Counted from the stretch's first letter, positions 8,092-17,309 are shown. The stretch: DNA of 64,000 nucleotides from Telmatospirillum sp. (GCA_031291415.1 JARLJB010000375.1:1-64000); one strand, 5' to 3'. Program-made: numbers and translations. The notes: generated by a model from the letters alone, not told the origin.

Positions 8092-9006
8092 GTGCGTTTC
8101 ATGAAGATCAATGTCGATATTCAGACCCTCCGGAGCTTCCTCAAGATCAGCGAGCTCGGAGGAATCTCCAAAGCCGCCGACGCGCTACGCTTAACTCAAC
8201 CTGCAATCAGCCAGCAAATAAAGCGCTTCGAAGAACTTCTGAACGTGGAGTTGCTTTTTCGCGATGGAAGGACGATCCGGCTGACGCCCGCTGGGGAAAA
8301 GCTGCGTGCCTACGCAGAAAAAATCGTCGCGCTCAACGATGAACTCGCGACAGAGGTCGGCCAGCATGAGAAGCATGAAGTGGTCCAGTTGGGAATGCCG
8401 GAGCACTTTTCTGAATTCGTGCTTCCGCGGATAATCGGCGATTTTCGCGACCATTTCTCCGGCGTCCATCTCGTCATCAAAGTAGGACGCAGCCAGTCCA
8501 ATGCCGAGCAGATCGAAACCGGCAGGATCGATCTGGCCTTGCTCCTGGAGAGAATAGGAAGCCGTCGCAACAAAGACTCGAGCCCGCTTCCGGTCAGATG
8601 GTATGCCGGGTCGAGGCAACCCATCACCGCCAATGACGCGGTTCCTCTCGTTTTATTCAAGGCTCCGTGCGGCTTTCGCCGCGCTGCGATCGAGACGCTC
8701 GAATCCAACGAAATCAAATGGAGGTGCGTCTACGAGTGCGAGGATCTCCCGTCGCTCAAAGCCGCCGTCGTTGCCAACATGGGGGTCACCGTCCTGCCTT
8801 CGGTCCAGACTTACCGCGGGCTGGTAGGCCTGGAAGACGGCGCCATCCTTCCCAGCCTGCCGGAGTTCGAGGTGCGGCTTCGGCATAGGGACGGATGGAG
8901 CCCCGCTTACCTTCTGCAAATGGAGACCCGGATTATCGATATCTGGTCCGAATTTGTCGAGAACTCCGAGCGGTTCGCATTGGATAATATCGCAGCCGAG
9001 CTTTAA
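8092..9006 (+). CDS. LysR family transcriptional regulator
   Basis: A 304-residue LysR protein. The winged HTH occupies residues 8-68 ('LRSFLKISELGGISKAADAL', 'LTQPAISQQIKRFEELLNVEL', 'LTPAGEKL') and the rest is the periplasmic-binding-like effector domain. The start is a GTG at 8092 with GGAGGCGAG 12 nt upstream; an ATG at 8101 is the alternative. It is the first gene of a same-direction set (transporter, cupin, CoA-transferase, FAD protein) and is probably their regulator, responding to the compound they transport or degrade. An inverted repeat at 9040-9074 before the transporter is a candidate operator. Confidence 0.9.
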   Translation: MRFMKINVDIQTLRSFLKISELGGISKAADALRLTQPAISQQIKRFEELLNVELLFRDGRTIRLTPAGEKLRAYAEKIVALNDELATEVGQHEKHEVVQLGMPEHFSEFVLPRIIGDFRDHFSGVHLVIKVGRSQSNAEQIETGRIDLALLLERIGSRRNKDSSPLPVRWYAGSRQPITANDAVPLVLFKAPCGFRRAAIETLESNEIKWRCVYECEDLPSLKAAVVANMGVTVLPSVQTYRGLVGLEDGAILPSLPEFEVRLRHRDGWSPAYLLQMETRIIDIWSEFVENSERFALDNIAAEL

Positions 9007-9039
9007 TCCATAAGCGGCACGCATATACAGTCTGACATT

Positions 9040-9074
9040 AATTTAGTCGCTTGTTGAAGGCGAGTAGCTAAATT
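9040..9074 (+). promoter_or_regulatory. Inverted repeat upstream of EamA transporter
   Basis: AATTTAG (9040-9046) and CTAAATT (9068-9074) flank a 21-nt centre that also has CGC/GCG inner arms. It sits 28 bp before the transporter ATG, directly downstream of the LysR gene. A role as LysR operator is inferred from position and symmetry only. Confidence 0.4.
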
Positions 9075-9101
9075 TGACGCATCATCAAAAGGAGATGCGT
9101 A

Positions 9102-9998
9102 ATGTCGACTGAAGAACTGGCCATACCGTTACGTAAGCCGTTTCCAATATTACCTGTTTCTTTCGTTGTACTCTGGAGTTCCGGATACATTGGAGGCGCG
9201 TTCGGTGTTCGCTACGGCGAACCGTTCACTATGACCTTCCTCCGATTCTCGATCGCCGCGATTATCTTTTTCGCGGTGGCACTCCGCATTAAGGCGCCTT
9301 GGCCGAAGCGGTGGCAGCCCTACGCTCATGCTGCTGTGGTCGGAATGCTGCTGCAAGTCATCCAATTCGGCGGCCTCTACACCGGGATCGGTCATGGGGT
9401 GCCCGCCGGACAGGCGGCGTTGATCGTGGGAATGATGCCGATCTTCGTCATCTTCGGCGCGGCTCGGTGGCTGGGCGAAAAACTGTCCTGGCGTGATCTG
9501 CCCGGTTCCGTCCTGGGCGTCGGCGGCGTCATCATCGTCGTATGGAGCAGCCTCGGCAGCAGCACTGCTGACGCAAGCGCCTACCTTTCGGTGTGTGTGG
9601 CACTCTTCGGGATTACAGCTGGGACCATCTATCAGAAGAAGTTCCTGCAAGGCATCAACTTGTGGGTCGGCTGCTTCGTCCAGATGGTCGTCGGAGCGGC
9701 TGTGATGTTCCTTCTCGCCTGGAACACCGAGACGATGCACGTAAAGGCCGTCCTTCCATTCGCGGCATCCGTGGCTTGGATCGCGCTCTTGAACTCTGTC
9801 GGCGCGTTGACTCTGCTTTATGAGATGATTCGGCGCGGTGAAGCCAGCAAGGCGACGAATCTCTTTCACGTCATCCCTGCCACGACCCAGATCATGGCGT
9901 CGGCTGTTCTGGGCGAGATACCCAATCCGGCCGCGATCACTGGCTTCCTGGTGTCCGGCAGCGGTGTCTACCTGATGAACAAGGCCCACCAGAAGTAA
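9102..9998 (+). CDS. EamA/DMT-family transporter in the accessory cluster
   Basis: A 298-residue membrane protein with two EamA halves. 'LPVSFVVLWSSGYIGGAFGVRYGEPFTMTFLRFSIAAII' is the usual first repeat start and 'GVPAGQAALIVGMMPIFVIFGAARWLGEKLSWRDLPGSVLGVGGVIIVV' the end of the first half; the second half ends 'FLVSGSGVYLMN'. DMT proteins of this kind usually export amino acids or small metabolites. An AAAAGGAGA ribosome site lies 8-9 nt before the ATG. It lies between the LysR gene and a cupin gene, so it probably moves the substrate or product of the cluster. Substrate is unknown. Confidence 0.87.
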   Translation: MSTEELAIPLRKPFPILPVSFVVLWSSGYIGGAFGVRYGEPFTMTFLRFSIAAIIFFAVALRIKAPWPKRWQPYAHAAVVGMLLQVIQFGGLYTGIGHGVPAGQAALIVGMMPIFVIFGAARWLGEKLSWRDLPGSVLGVGGVIIVVWSSLGSSTADASAYLSVCVALFGITAGTIYQKKFLQGINLWVGCFVQMVVGAAVMFLLAWNTETMHVKAVLPFAASVAWIALLNSVGALTLLYEMIRRGEASKATNLFHVIPATTQIMASAVLGEIPNPAAITGFLVSGSGVYLMNKAHQK

Positions 9999-10040
9999 AC
10001 GTCGGGGCCGGTCCGCAATCGAAATTCAAAGGACGCAAAC

Positions 10041-10436
10041 ATGAAAACTGCAATTGCCGTCACGGGCTTGTTTGTCCAAAACGCACCACAGAGCAGCGGT
10101 TCGATCCCGTTCGATCAAATCGAATTCACCCCGTACAAAGTTGAAGGGCGCAAAGGTGTGTCAGTCCACACCTTGTACGACACACGCAACACCGATCCCC
10201 TCGGGCCCGCCGCCGCCATCGTCCGGTATGAGGCCGGGGCCGTCACGCCTCGCCATTTGCACCCGGGTTACGAACTTGTATTCGTGCTGCGCGGCGAACT
10301 GATCGACGACCGCGGTACGCACACTTCCGGCTCGCTGCAAATCTATCCACCGGATTCACACCATGAGCTCCGGTCGGAGATCGGCTGCGAATTTCTGGTC
10401 GTGTGGGAACAGCCGGTCCGATCGCTGCCGACCTGA
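10041..10436 (+). CDS. Cupin-domain protein
   Basis: A 131-residue single-domain cupin. The metal-site motifs are visible as 'EAGAVTPRHLHPGYELVFVL' (G-x-x-H-x-H-like with His, His and Glu) at about residues 70-90 and 'PPDSHHELRSEIGCEFLVVW' at about 103-122. Small cupins of this kind are metal-dependent dioxygenases, isomerases or sensors. It lies 42 bp after the transporter and 36 bp before the CoA-transferase, so all three are probably co-transcribed. The N-terminal 40 residues are not conserved-looking. Specific activity is unknown. Confidence 0.8.
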   Translation: MKTAIAVTGLFVQNAPQSSGSIPFDQIEFTPYKVEGRKGVSVHTLYDTRNTDPLGPAAAIVRYEAGAVTPRHLHPGYELVFVLRGELIDDRGTHTSGSLQIYPPDSHHELRSEIGCEFLVVWEQPVRSLPT

Positions 10437-10472
10437 TCTGCAACAACCGTCTCTAAAACGTCAGGCAGGAAG

Positions 10473-11996
10473 ATGACTATGCGTGTGATCTCAGCACAGG
10501 AAGCGGCAGCCCTCGTCCAGGATCATTGGACCGTCGTGCCCGGCGGGTTCGGCAGCTGCGGACATCCCGATGTGCTAACGAGGGCTTTAGGGGAACGGTT
10601 CGCGCGGGACGGCAGCCCGCGCGACCTGACCTTGCTGTTCGCGGCAGGCGCCGGCGACAAGGCGGGGCGAGGGCTCGATGCCCTTGCTCGCGCCGGCTTG
10701 GTTCGCCGGGCCATCGGCGGATTCTGGGGACTCGCCCCGTCTCTCTGCAAGCTGGTGAGGGAGAACCGGATCGAAGCCCACAACTGGCCGCAGGGTGTGA
10801 TAAGCCAAATGTTTCGTGCGACGGCGTCCGGGGCGCCCGGCCTGCTCTCGCGAACCGGCCTGGAAACCTTCGTCGATCCCGACGAATCCGGCGGCTGCAT
10901 GAACAGCATCACGAAGGTGCCTCTGGTGAAGAAGATGCGAATCGGCGACGAGCCCTTCCTCTTCTTTCCTCGCCTACCCATTGACTGCGCCTTGATCCGC
11001 GGCACGCGGGCGGACAAGAACGGCAATATCTCGACTGAACGCGAAGTCTCGTTCACCGACAGCCTCTCGCAGGCGACGGCGGCGAGGAATTCGGGCGGCA
11101 TCGTGATCGCGCAGGTGGAAGAGCTGGTCGAAAACGGCGACATCCAGCCGCACGCCGTCCGCGTGCCGGGCGTGCTCGTGGACTACGTCGTCGTGGCCGA
11201 GCCCACCGATCATCCGCAAACCTACGGCACGCAATTCGACCCCAAGTTCGTCAGCCCCGGTCCCGCTACGCCGTCGCCCAGGAAGCTCACGCCGCAGCAC
11301 CTTGTCGTGGCGCGCCGCGCAGCCGAAGAACTTCGGACCAGGCCGGGCGCGCTGGTCAACCTCGGGATCGGGATGCCTGCTGCGATCGGTCAGATCGCGG
11401 CGGAGAACTGCCTGACTGACTTCACGCTGACAGTCGAGTCGGGACAGATCGGTGGAATTCCCGCCGCCGATCTGTCCTTCGGAGCGAGCACCCACCCCCA
11501 GGCCGTGCTGGAGCAATCTGCGCTTTTCGACCTCTATGACGGCGGTGGCCTGGACATCGCCTTCCTGGGGTTCGCTGAAGCCGACAGTTCGGGGAATGTC
11601 AATGTCAGCCGCTTCGCCGATCGCATGCCTGGGGCCGGCGGGTTCATCAACATATCGCAGTCGGCGCGATCTGTAGTCTTCTGCGGTTCGTTCACGACTG
11701 ACGGCCTGAGAATCGAGGTCGGCGAAGGCCGACTGGACATCCTTAGCGAAGGCCGCACGTCCAAGTTCGTCCCGCAGGTCTCTCATGTCACCTTCAATGG
11801 ACAGACCGCCGCCCGAAGGGGGCAGTCGGTGACTTATGTAACGGAGCGCGCGGTGTTCTCGTTGGTCGATGGGGCGCTGCATCTCATCGAAGTAGCTCCT
11901 GGGGTGGACGTGGATGAGCAAATAATTCCGTTTATGAGTGCGAACCTGATCATTTCACCCAATTGCAGGGAAATGGACACACGGCACTTTATTTAA
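10473..11996 (+). CDS. Family I CoA-transferase, YdiF/propionate-CoA-transferase type
   Basis: A 507-residue protein with fused alpha and beta subunit domains, as in E. coli YdiF and propionate CoA-transferases, which move CoA between short-chain acyl-CoA and carboxylates through a glutamyl-CoA thioester. The alpha half starts 'VISAQEAAALVQDHWTVVPG' and includes 'GGFWGLAPSLCKLV'. The catalytic Glu is in 'LTVESGQIGGIPA' near residue 323, the equivalent of the E-x-G-x-x-G site, preceded by 'GALVNLGIGMPAAIG'. The end, 'FMSANLIISPNCREMDTRHFI', departs from the usual family end. In this cluster it probably activates the carboxylic acid handled by the neighbouring genes; the acid cannot be named. 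Confidence 0.85.
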   Translation: MTMRVISAQEAAALVQDHWTVVPGGFGSCGHPDVLTRALGERFARDGSPRDLTLLFAAGAGDKAGRGLDALARAGLVRRAIGGFWGLAPSLCKLVRENRIEAHNWPQGVISQMFRATASGAPGLLSRTGLETFVDPDESGGCMNSITKVPLVKKMRIGDEPFLFFPRLPIDCALIRGTRADKNGNISTEREVSFTDSLSQATAARNSGGIVIAQVEELVENGDIQPHAVRVPGVLVDYVVVAEPTDHPQTYGTQFDPKFVSPGPATPSPRKLTPQHLVVARRAAEELRTRPGALVNLGIGMPAAIGQIAAENCLTDFTLTVESGQIGGIPAADLSFGASTHPQAVLEQSALFDLYDGGGLDIAFLGFAEADSSGNVNVSRFADRMPGAGGFINISQSARSVVFCGSFTTDGLRIEVGEGRLDILSEGRTSKFVPQVSHVTFNGQTAARRGQSVTYVTERAVFSLVDGALHLIEVAPGVDVDEQIIPFMSANLIISPNCREMDTRHFI

Positions 11997-12143
11997 GTTA
12001 ATGATAATTTAATACTATATACTATCTTGTATTTTGGCATATTAATGCATTAATAAAATGAATCTTAAAACGAATTTTATTTTATTATTACGATAACGGC
12101 AATGATACTAATTTCATGAACGATATTTATTATGGAGTCGAAA
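11997..12143 (+). promoter_or_regulatory. AT-rich spacer, probable promoter region
   Basis: About 125 bp composed mostly of A and T (12000-12130), in sharp contrast with the GC-rich genes on either side. It includes a weak TAAAA/TTTTA hairpin and several TATAAT-like hexamers, so no single promoter can be chosen. The composition suggests either a separate promoter for the FAD protein or a junction left by transfer. Confidence 0.4.
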
Positions 12144-13712
12144 ATGAATGAGAAGATTGTTTCAGTAATAGGTGGTGGCGCCAGTGCTGTCGCCTTCGTC
12201 CACCACTTGCTGGCGGAGACCGCGTCTCGTGGCGATGGCGTCGGGTTGACCATCTACATGATCGAGCGTAGGCGCCATATCGGCCGCGGCTTAGCCTACG
12301 AACAGGATCTTCGATCCAACATCCTCAATACCAAGGCCGGATTCATCACGCCGTTCGCCGACCGGCCCGGCCATTTCTACAAATGGATTCAATCCAACCG
12401 TGAATTGTGGGAGGACGACTTCCCAGGAGTCAAATTAGACGAGCATAGCTACGTTCCCCGCCCGCTCTTCGGCCTTTACCTGGAGCACATGGTCGCGGAC
12501 CTGGTCCGGGAGGGCCTGAGCCTCGGTTGCAGGGTGATACCGGTGCAGGCCGAAGCGGTATCGGTATCGTCAAATCCGGGAGGGAGTCTGACCGTTTCGA
12601 CCAAGGGCAGCGTGGCTTTCCGCTCTGACTTCGTCGTCCTGAGCATGGGAAACTTGCCCTCGCGCGAGTTCGATCATCTGGTCGGCCGCGAGGGATTTTT
12701 CTCCTCGCCGTACCCGATCCGGAAGTTGGTCAGGAGAGTCCCGAAGGAAGCAACCGTCGGGATTTTGGGGTCGCGACTCAGCGCCATCGATGCGGTCGTT
12801 GGGTTGATCGAGAGCGGCCACGTTGGACCAATCACCCTGCATAGCCGAGGGGGATTTCTCCCTTGCGTCCGGGGAACGCAGGGTCGGTACCAGCCGAAAA
12901 TAATCACGGCCGATCGCGCGCGAGCCCATGTCGCGCGGTTCGGTTCGATTGCGCTGCAGGTATTCGTCTCGTGGGTGGCGGACGAAATGGCGCTCGCCGG
13001 AGTCGACGTCACCGAATTCGACTGGGACAAACTGTCGGCTCCGACCGACGTCGCGGAATTCCTCGAAGCCGAAATCGTGGCTTCGGACAAGCCACGCCCC
13101 TGGCAAGCGGTGCTCTATGCAACGAACAGTATAATCGATTACGTGTGGCGCCACATGAGCGACCAGGATCGGACATTCTTCTGGCGCTACCTGAGCGTTT
13201 GGATGGCCCATAGGGTCTCGATCCCACAGGAGAACGCGGTTAAGCTTCTGGCGGCAGTGCGCTCTGGCCAACTCTCGGTCGTCACCGGCTCCACGACCGT
13301 CACTCATAACGGCGCCAATTTTGAGGTCGCGTCGCAATCCGACGGCTCCGGGAAGACGTGGAGCTACGACGTTCTTATCTCAGCGACTGGCACGCCACGG
13401 GACGCCACGCTGCTCGATTCCGAGCTTGTCGAGGATTTGCTGGCCAGTGGCATGGCCGTTCCCCATCCCTTTGGCGGTATAGATATCGATCCGGACACGG
13501 GGATGCTTCGCGACGGCGGCGGTAGAGCCGATCCTCGGATTCTCGCACTTGGCGAACTGACCAGCGGCACATTCTTCTTCACGAGCGTGCTAGAGATCAA
13601 CGCCCGGCACGCACGCGACCGGGCCAAGCTCCTCGTCGACATGGCCAACAGGTCGATGCCTGTCCACCAGCACGAAGAGGCCGAACCCGCGCTTCTCACT
13701 GGCACACGGTGA
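12144..13712 (+). CDS. FAD/NAD(P)-binding oxidoreductase-like protein
   Basis: About 522 residues. The N-terminal 'VSVIGGGASAVAFVHHLL' is a dinucleotide-binding G-x-G-x-x-A motif of the NAD_binding_9 type, followed by 'GRGLAYEQDLRSNILNTKAG', typical of the YdhS/HI0933-like proteins. 'VGILGSRLSAIDAVVGLI' is the second nucleotide-binding motif near residue 205, and 'DVLISATGTPRD' and 'ILALGELTSGTFFFTSVLEIN' end the fold. I take the ATG at 12144 because GGAG lies 6 nt upstream; the ATG at 12132 has no ribosome site. It follows the CoA-transferase across a 147-bp, very AT-rich gap. Substrate is unknown. Confidence 0.8.
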   Translation: MNEKIVSVIGGGASAVAFVHHLLAETASRGDGVGLTIYMIERRRHIGRGLAYEQDLRSNILNTKAGFITPFADRPGHFYKWIQSNRELWEDDFPGVKLDEHSYVPRPLFGLYLEHMVADLVREGLSLGCRVIPVQAEAVSVSSNPGGSLTVSTKGSVAFRSDFVVLSMGNLPSREFDHLVGREGFFSSPYPIRKLVRRVPKEATVGILGSRLSAIDAVVGLIESGHVGPITLHSRGGFLPCVRGTQGRYQPKIITADRARAHVARFGSIALQVFVSWVADEMALAGVDVTEFDWDKLSAPTDVAEFLEAEIVASDKPRPWQAVLYATNSIIDYVWRHMSDQDRTFFWRYLSVWMAHRVSIPQENAVKLLAAVRSGQLSVVTGSTTVTHNGANFEVASQSDGSGKTWSYDVLISATGTPRDATLLDSELVEDLLASGMAVPHPFGGIDIDPDTGMLRDGGGRADPRILALGELTSGTFFFTSVLEINARHARDRAKLLVDMANRSMPVHQHEEAEPALLTGTR

Positions 13713-13737
13713 AAGATACCACGAACCCCTAGCTGGC

Positions 13738-13770
13738 CGCCTCGTCGGGTCATTATGGCACGACGAGGCG
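13738..13770. terminator. Bidirectional hairpin between FAD protein gene and gloB
   Basis: CGCCTCGTCG (13738-13747) pairs perfectly with CGACGAGGCG (13761-13770) in the gap between convergent genes. It is placed to terminate both. Confidence 0.6.
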
Positions 13771-13812
13771 CACATAGGGCGACTGTCACGAAGCTGCTCC
13801 GATGGGGAAAAG

Positions 13813-14583
13813 TCAGAAGGCATCCTTGCGCCGGCGGATTTCGCCAAAAACCTGCACCGGATCGGCTCCCGGCAAGCCGACGCCCTTCTTGACGCTTTCG
13901 ACATCGGCCCGCAGGAAGGGATTGGTGCGCCGTTCGAGAGCCAGGAGGGAGGGCACCGTCGGCAGACCGTGGCTGCGCTTGGCGTCGATATCGGCCATGC
14001 GCGCCAGCAACTCGGCGTTGTCGCGTTCGACCATGCGGGCGAAGCGGGCGTTCGTCTGGGTGTATTCGTGAGCGCAATAGACCAATGTGTCGTCGGGCAG
14101 TCCCCTGATTTTCATCAAAGAGGCCCACATCTGTTCGGCCGATCCTTCGAACAGGCGGCCGCACCCCATGGCGAACAGAGTGTCGCCGCAGAAAAGCGCC
14201 TGGCTTTCCGGAAACCAGTAGGCAATGTGACCGAGCGTATGGCCTGGCACGCTCATCACCATGGCTGCGGCCGTGCCCATGAGGAAGGAATCGCCATCCG
14301 TCACCTCGGTGTCGATCCCTGGAATTCGCTGCGCGTCCTGGCGGGCGCCAATGACTTTCGCGCCGCTTGCCTGTTTCAGTGCCAGATTGCCGCCGGTGTG
14401 GTCGTTGTGGTGATGGGTGTTCAAAATATGCGTCAGACGCCAGCCGTTCTTCGCCAGCCGTTCCTGAACCGGTTCTGCGACGGCCGGATCAACGACTGCT
14501 GTCGCCTGGCTTTCCGGATCGTGCAAAAGATAGACATAGTTGTCGGTGAGGACAGGGATCTGTTCGATCTGCAGCTTGGCCAT
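13813..14583 (-). CDS. gloB: Hydroxyacylglutathione hydrolase (glyoxalase II)
   Basis: Hydrolyses S-D-lactoylglutathione to D-lactate and glutathione, the second step of methylglyoxal detoxification. 256 residues from the ATG at 14583 ('MAKLQIEQIPVLTDNYVYLL', the standard GloB start). Metallo-beta-lactamase metal ligands are in 'THHHNDHTGG' (His57, His59, Asp61, His62), with further ligands in 'SVPGHTLGHI', 'FCGDTLF' and 'CAHEYT'. The HAGH C-terminal domain follows ('LPTVPSLLALERRTNPFLR'). It is divergent from a methyltransferase gene, a pairing common in alphaproteobacteria. Confidence 0.95.
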   Translation of the reverse strand: MAKLQIEQIPVLTDNYVYLLHDPESQATAVVDPAVAEPVQERLAKNGWRLTHILNTHHHNDHTGGNLALKQASGAKVIGARQDAQRIPGIDTEVTDGDSFLMGTAAAMVMSVPGHTLGHIAYWFPESQALFCGDTLFAMGCGRLFEGSAEQMWASLMKIRGLPDDTLVYCAHEYTQTNARFARMVERDNAELLARMADIDAKRSHGLPTVPSLLALERRTNPFLRADVESVKKGVGLPGADPVQVFGEIRRRKDAF

Positions 14584-14692
14584 GGCACCCTCGGGGTCAG
14601 CTTCGGCGGGGCGGAGGACACCTGCCGGAACGGGCAACCATAACGCCCCGTGGGCGGAACGGTCACGTTGATTTCTCTTGCCCCGTCGACCG

Positions 14693-15451
14693 ATGCACCG
14701 CATTGATGAAGACATGTGGAGCGATGTTATCGATCTTCGCGACTTTTATGAAACCAGCCTCGGTCAGACGGCGCGGCGGATGATCCGTCGTCAGATTCGG
14801 GCCATCTGGCCCGATTCGCGGGACATGCGGGTCTTGGGTCTGGGATTCGCCACTCCTTATCTGCGTCCGTTTCGGGAAGAGACCGAGCGTGTCATCGCCC
14901 TGATGCCGTCGTCGCAAGGCGTCCTTCCCTGGCCGCCGGAGGGACCAAGTCTCGTCGGTTTGGCCGATGAAACCGAATTGCCGCTGCCGGACCGTTCCAT
15001 CGACCGGGTGTTGCTGGTCCATGCGCTGGAGTCCACCGAGCAGGTGCGGGCCTCCCTGCGGGAGATCTGGCGGGTCCTGGCCGACAGCGGGCGCCTGCTG
15101 GTGGTGGCGCCTAATCGCCGGGGTATCTGGGCCCGCCTCGAACGCACGCCGTTCGGGCAGGGGCGCCCCTATACGCCGTCACAGCTCACCCGTTTGTTGC
15201 GCGACAACATGTACACGCCGCTGCAGACGACGACTGCACTTTACATGCCGCCATTTCGCTCGCGATTCGTCTTGCGGTCGGCTCCGGCCTGGGAACAGAT
15301 CGGCGTGCGTTGGTTCCCAAGCTTCGCCGGTGTTTTGCTGGTCGAAGCGGCAAAACAGATCTACGCCGGCAGCGCCTTTCATGAACCGGCCGGTAAAAGG
15401 CGTGCCTACCTGCCGATGCCCCAGGGGCTGCGCAAGATCGGACCGATCTGA
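14693..15451 (+). CDS. SAM-dependent methyltransferase, class I
   Basis: About 252 residues. 'MRVLGLGFATPYLRPFRE' is the glycine-rich SAM-binding region (residues about 46-63), 'LADETELPLPDRSIDRVLLVHALE' the acidic loop and post-motif typical of Methyltransf_11 enzymes, and 'EIWRVLADSGRLLVVAPNR' the following strand. Substrate is not predictable. Possible starts are TTG 14678, ATG 14693 and ATG 14714 (just before the conserved 'VIDLRDFYETSLGQ'); none has a good ribosome site, so the N-terminus is uncertain by a few residues. It is divergent from gloB and its stop codon abuts, without a gap, the stop of convergent metW. Confidence 0.82.
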   Translation: MHRIDEDMWSDVIDLRDFYETSLGQTARRMIRRQIRAIWPDSRDMRVLGLGFATPYLRPFREETERVIALMPSSQGVLPWPPEGPSLVGLADETELPLPDRSIDRVLLVHALESTEQVRASLREIWRVLADSGRLLVVAPNRRGIWARLERTPFGQGRPYTPSQLTRLLRDNMYTPLQTTTALYMPPFRSRFVLRSAPAWEQIGVRWFPSFAGVLLVEAAKQIYAGSAFHEPAGKRRAYLPMPQGLRKIGPI

Positions 15452-16084
15452 TCAAACCCGCCGCAGCAGGAATACAGCCTGTTCGCCAAGCCAATTGGCC
15501 AGATGTCCGGCGGCGTCGAACCGTGTCCGGCCGCGTGAATCGAGAGAGATCGCCCGTTCGATGACGATTCCCAACTCGTCGCAAAGCACGCGGAAATCGC
15601 GGATCGTGCAGAGATGGATGTTGGGCGTATCGCACCATTGGTAGGTAAGCGTTTCGGTTACCGGCATGCGGCCATGACCCAAAAGTGAAAGGCGGACCCG
15701 CCAATGGCCGAAATTGGGGAAGGATACGATAGCCCGCCGGCCGATGCGCAGCATGTTTTCGAGAACGCGTTTCGGTTCCCGCGTCGCCTGCAGGGTCTGA
15801 CTGAGGATGACGTAGTCGAAGGCGGCTGACGGATAGTCCTTGAGGTCGGTGTCGGCATCGCCCTGGATAACCGACAGGCCATGGGCAACCGCCGCCCGCA
15901 CCCCAGCCATCGAGAGTTCAATGCCTCGTCCGTCGACCTGCTTGAAGCGGTTCAGATAGTCGAGCAGGATGCCCTCGCCGCAGCCGATGTCGAGAACCCG
16001 CGATCTTGGATCAACCATGTCGGCGACGAGTTGCAGATCGACGCGGATGCTGGGCGCCGTCATGCCGTTGTTGAGCGCGACCAT
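15452..16084 (-). CDS. metW: Methionine biosynthesis protein MetW
   Basis: A 210-residue methyltransferase-fold protein. 'VLDIGCGEGILLDYL' is the SAM-binding motif near residue 34, followed by 'GRGIELSMAGVRAAVAHGLSVIQGD', 'LSQTLQATREPKRVLENMLRIG', 'FPNFGHWRVRL' and 'YQWCDTPNIHLCTIRDF', all hallmark MetW sequences. MetW works with MetX in homoserine acetylation for methionine synthesis, probably stimulating it. Its ATG overlaps the metX stop (TGATG), so the two are translationally coupled. Confidence 0.95.
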   Translation of the reverse strand: MVALNNGMTAPSIRVDLQLVADMVDPRSRVLDIGCGEGILLDYLNRFKQVDGRGIELSMAGVRAAVAHGLSVIQGDADTDLKDYPSAAFDYVILSQTLQATREPKRVLENMLRIGRRAIVSFPNFGHWRVRLSLLGHGRMPVTETLTYQWCDTPNIHLCTIRDFRVLCDELGIVIERAISLDSRGRTRFDAAGHLANWLGEQAVFLLRRV

Positions 16085-17241
16085 CAGCGGCCTCCTCGTG
16101 GCAAACCACGATGCTCGGCCGCTCCTTCGAGAAAGCCCCGTAGCGTGGCGTGGAACTCGGGCTCGTCGAGAAGAAAGGCGTCATGTCCCTTGTCGGATTC
16201 CACCTCGACGAAGCTCACATTGGCGGCCACGGCGTTCAATGCCTGGACGATGGCCCGGCTTTCCCGCGTCGGAAACAGCCAATCGCTGGTAAACGACATG
16301 ACGCAGAAGCGCACAGGAGTGCCCCGGAAGGCATTGGCCAGTGAGCCGCCATGGTCGGCCGCGAGATCGAAATAGTCCATCGCCCGCGTGATATAGAGAT
16401 AGCTGTTGGCATCGAAGCGTTCGACGAAGCTGCTGCCTTGGTGGCGCAAATAGCTTTCCACCTGGAAATCGGCGTCGAAGCCATAGGTCAGGCCCCGACC
16501 TTGCAGATTGCGCCCGAATTTGCGGTGCAGGGCGGCCTCCGACAAATAGGTGATGTGGGCCGCCATTCGGGCAACGGCCAGTCCATTTTGCGGCCGTTTG
16601 TCATGCGACAGGTAATCTCCCTGGCACCACTCGGGATCGGCGATGATCGCCTGTCTGCCAACTTCCCCGAAGGCGATGTTCTGAGCCGAATGGCGAGCCG
16701 CCGAGGCGATGGGAACGGCTGAGAACACGCGGTGGGGATAATGGACCGCCCATTCAAGCACCTGCATGCCGCCCATCGAACCGCCGATGACGCAGAACAA
16801 CTGGTCGATTCCCAAATGGTCGATCAGACGGATCTGGGCGCGCACCATGTCGCTGATGGTGATGACCGGGAACGTGAGGCCCCACGGATTGCCGGTCTCT
16901 GGATTGGTGGCGGGCGGGCCGCTCGTTCCCATGCAGCCGCCGAGGACATTGCTACAGATGAGAAAATAGCGGTCGGTGTCGAGCACCCGTCCGGGACCGA
17001 CCAACTGCTGCCACCAGCCAGGTTTGCCGGTCAACGGATTGGGGTCGGCGACATACTGGTCGCCGGTCAGGGCATGGCAGACGAGGATGGCGTTCGAGCG
17101 GTCGGCGTTGAGATGACCATAGGTCCGGTAAGCAATGGTGACCGGCGCCAGATCCACCCCACAGTCGAGATGCAACGGTGCATCCTGCCCCAGATCCAAT
17201 CGAGGGCCGGGGAAGGCGGCGTCCTGATCGCTAACGGTCAT
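16084..17241 (-). CDS. metX: Homoserine O-acetyltransferase MetX
   Basis: Acetylates homoserine with acetyl-CoA, the first committed step to methionine. 385 residues from the ATG at 17241; the longer frame would start within the leader. Alpha/beta-hydrolase features: '[12 protein letters not shown]', '[18 protein letters not shown]', the nucleophile elbow '[15 protein letters not shown]' (Ser near residue 150), the acid Asp in '[12 protein letters not shown]' and His in 'DKGHDAFLL'. The ribosome site GGAGGGG at 17253-17259 can pair with an upstream hairpin loop, suggesting control of translation. metX and metW form a coupled operon. Confidence 0.96.
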   Translation of the reverse strand: MTVSDQDAAFPGPRLDLGQDAPLHLDCGVDLAPVTIAYRTYGHLNADRSNAILVCHALTGDQYVADPNPLTGKPGWWQQLVGPGRVLDTDRYFLICSNVLGGCMGTSGPPATNPETGNPWGLTFPVITISDMVRAQIRLIDHLGIDQLFCVIGGSMGGMQVLEWAVHYPHRVFSAVPIASAARHSAQNIAFGEVGRQAIIADPEWCQGDYLSHDKRPQNGLAVARMAAHITYLSEAALHRKFGRNLQGRGLTYGFDADFQVESYLRHQGSSFVERFDANSYLYITRAMDYFDLAADHGGSLANAFRGTPVRFCVMSFTSDWLFPTRESRAIVQALNAVAANVSFVEVESDKGHDAFLLDEPEFHATLRGFLEGAAEHRGLPRGGR

Positions 17242-17252
17242 CGCCTGTTTGA

Positions 17253-17309
17253 CCCCTCCGAAAAAGGAAAGAGATTGCTCGTGATCCTGGCCCGATAGGA
17301 GGGGGCCAG
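17253..17309 (-). promoter_or_regulatory. metX leader, possible SD-sequestering pseudoknot
   Basis: On the minus strand CTGGCCC (17303-17309) pairs with GGGCCAG (17287-17293), leaving the loop CCTCCTATC. The loop and adjacent Cs can pair with GGAGGGG (17253-17259), which is the metX ribosome site 11 nt before the ATG, giving an H-type pseudoknot. Upstream lies another small hairpin (GGTGA/TCACC) and a TTGACA at 17365-17370 that could be the -35 box. The design resembles translation-off SAM riboswitches, but I could not match the known SAM-I, SAM-II or SAM-V consensus, so it is only a candidate. Confidence 0.5.
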
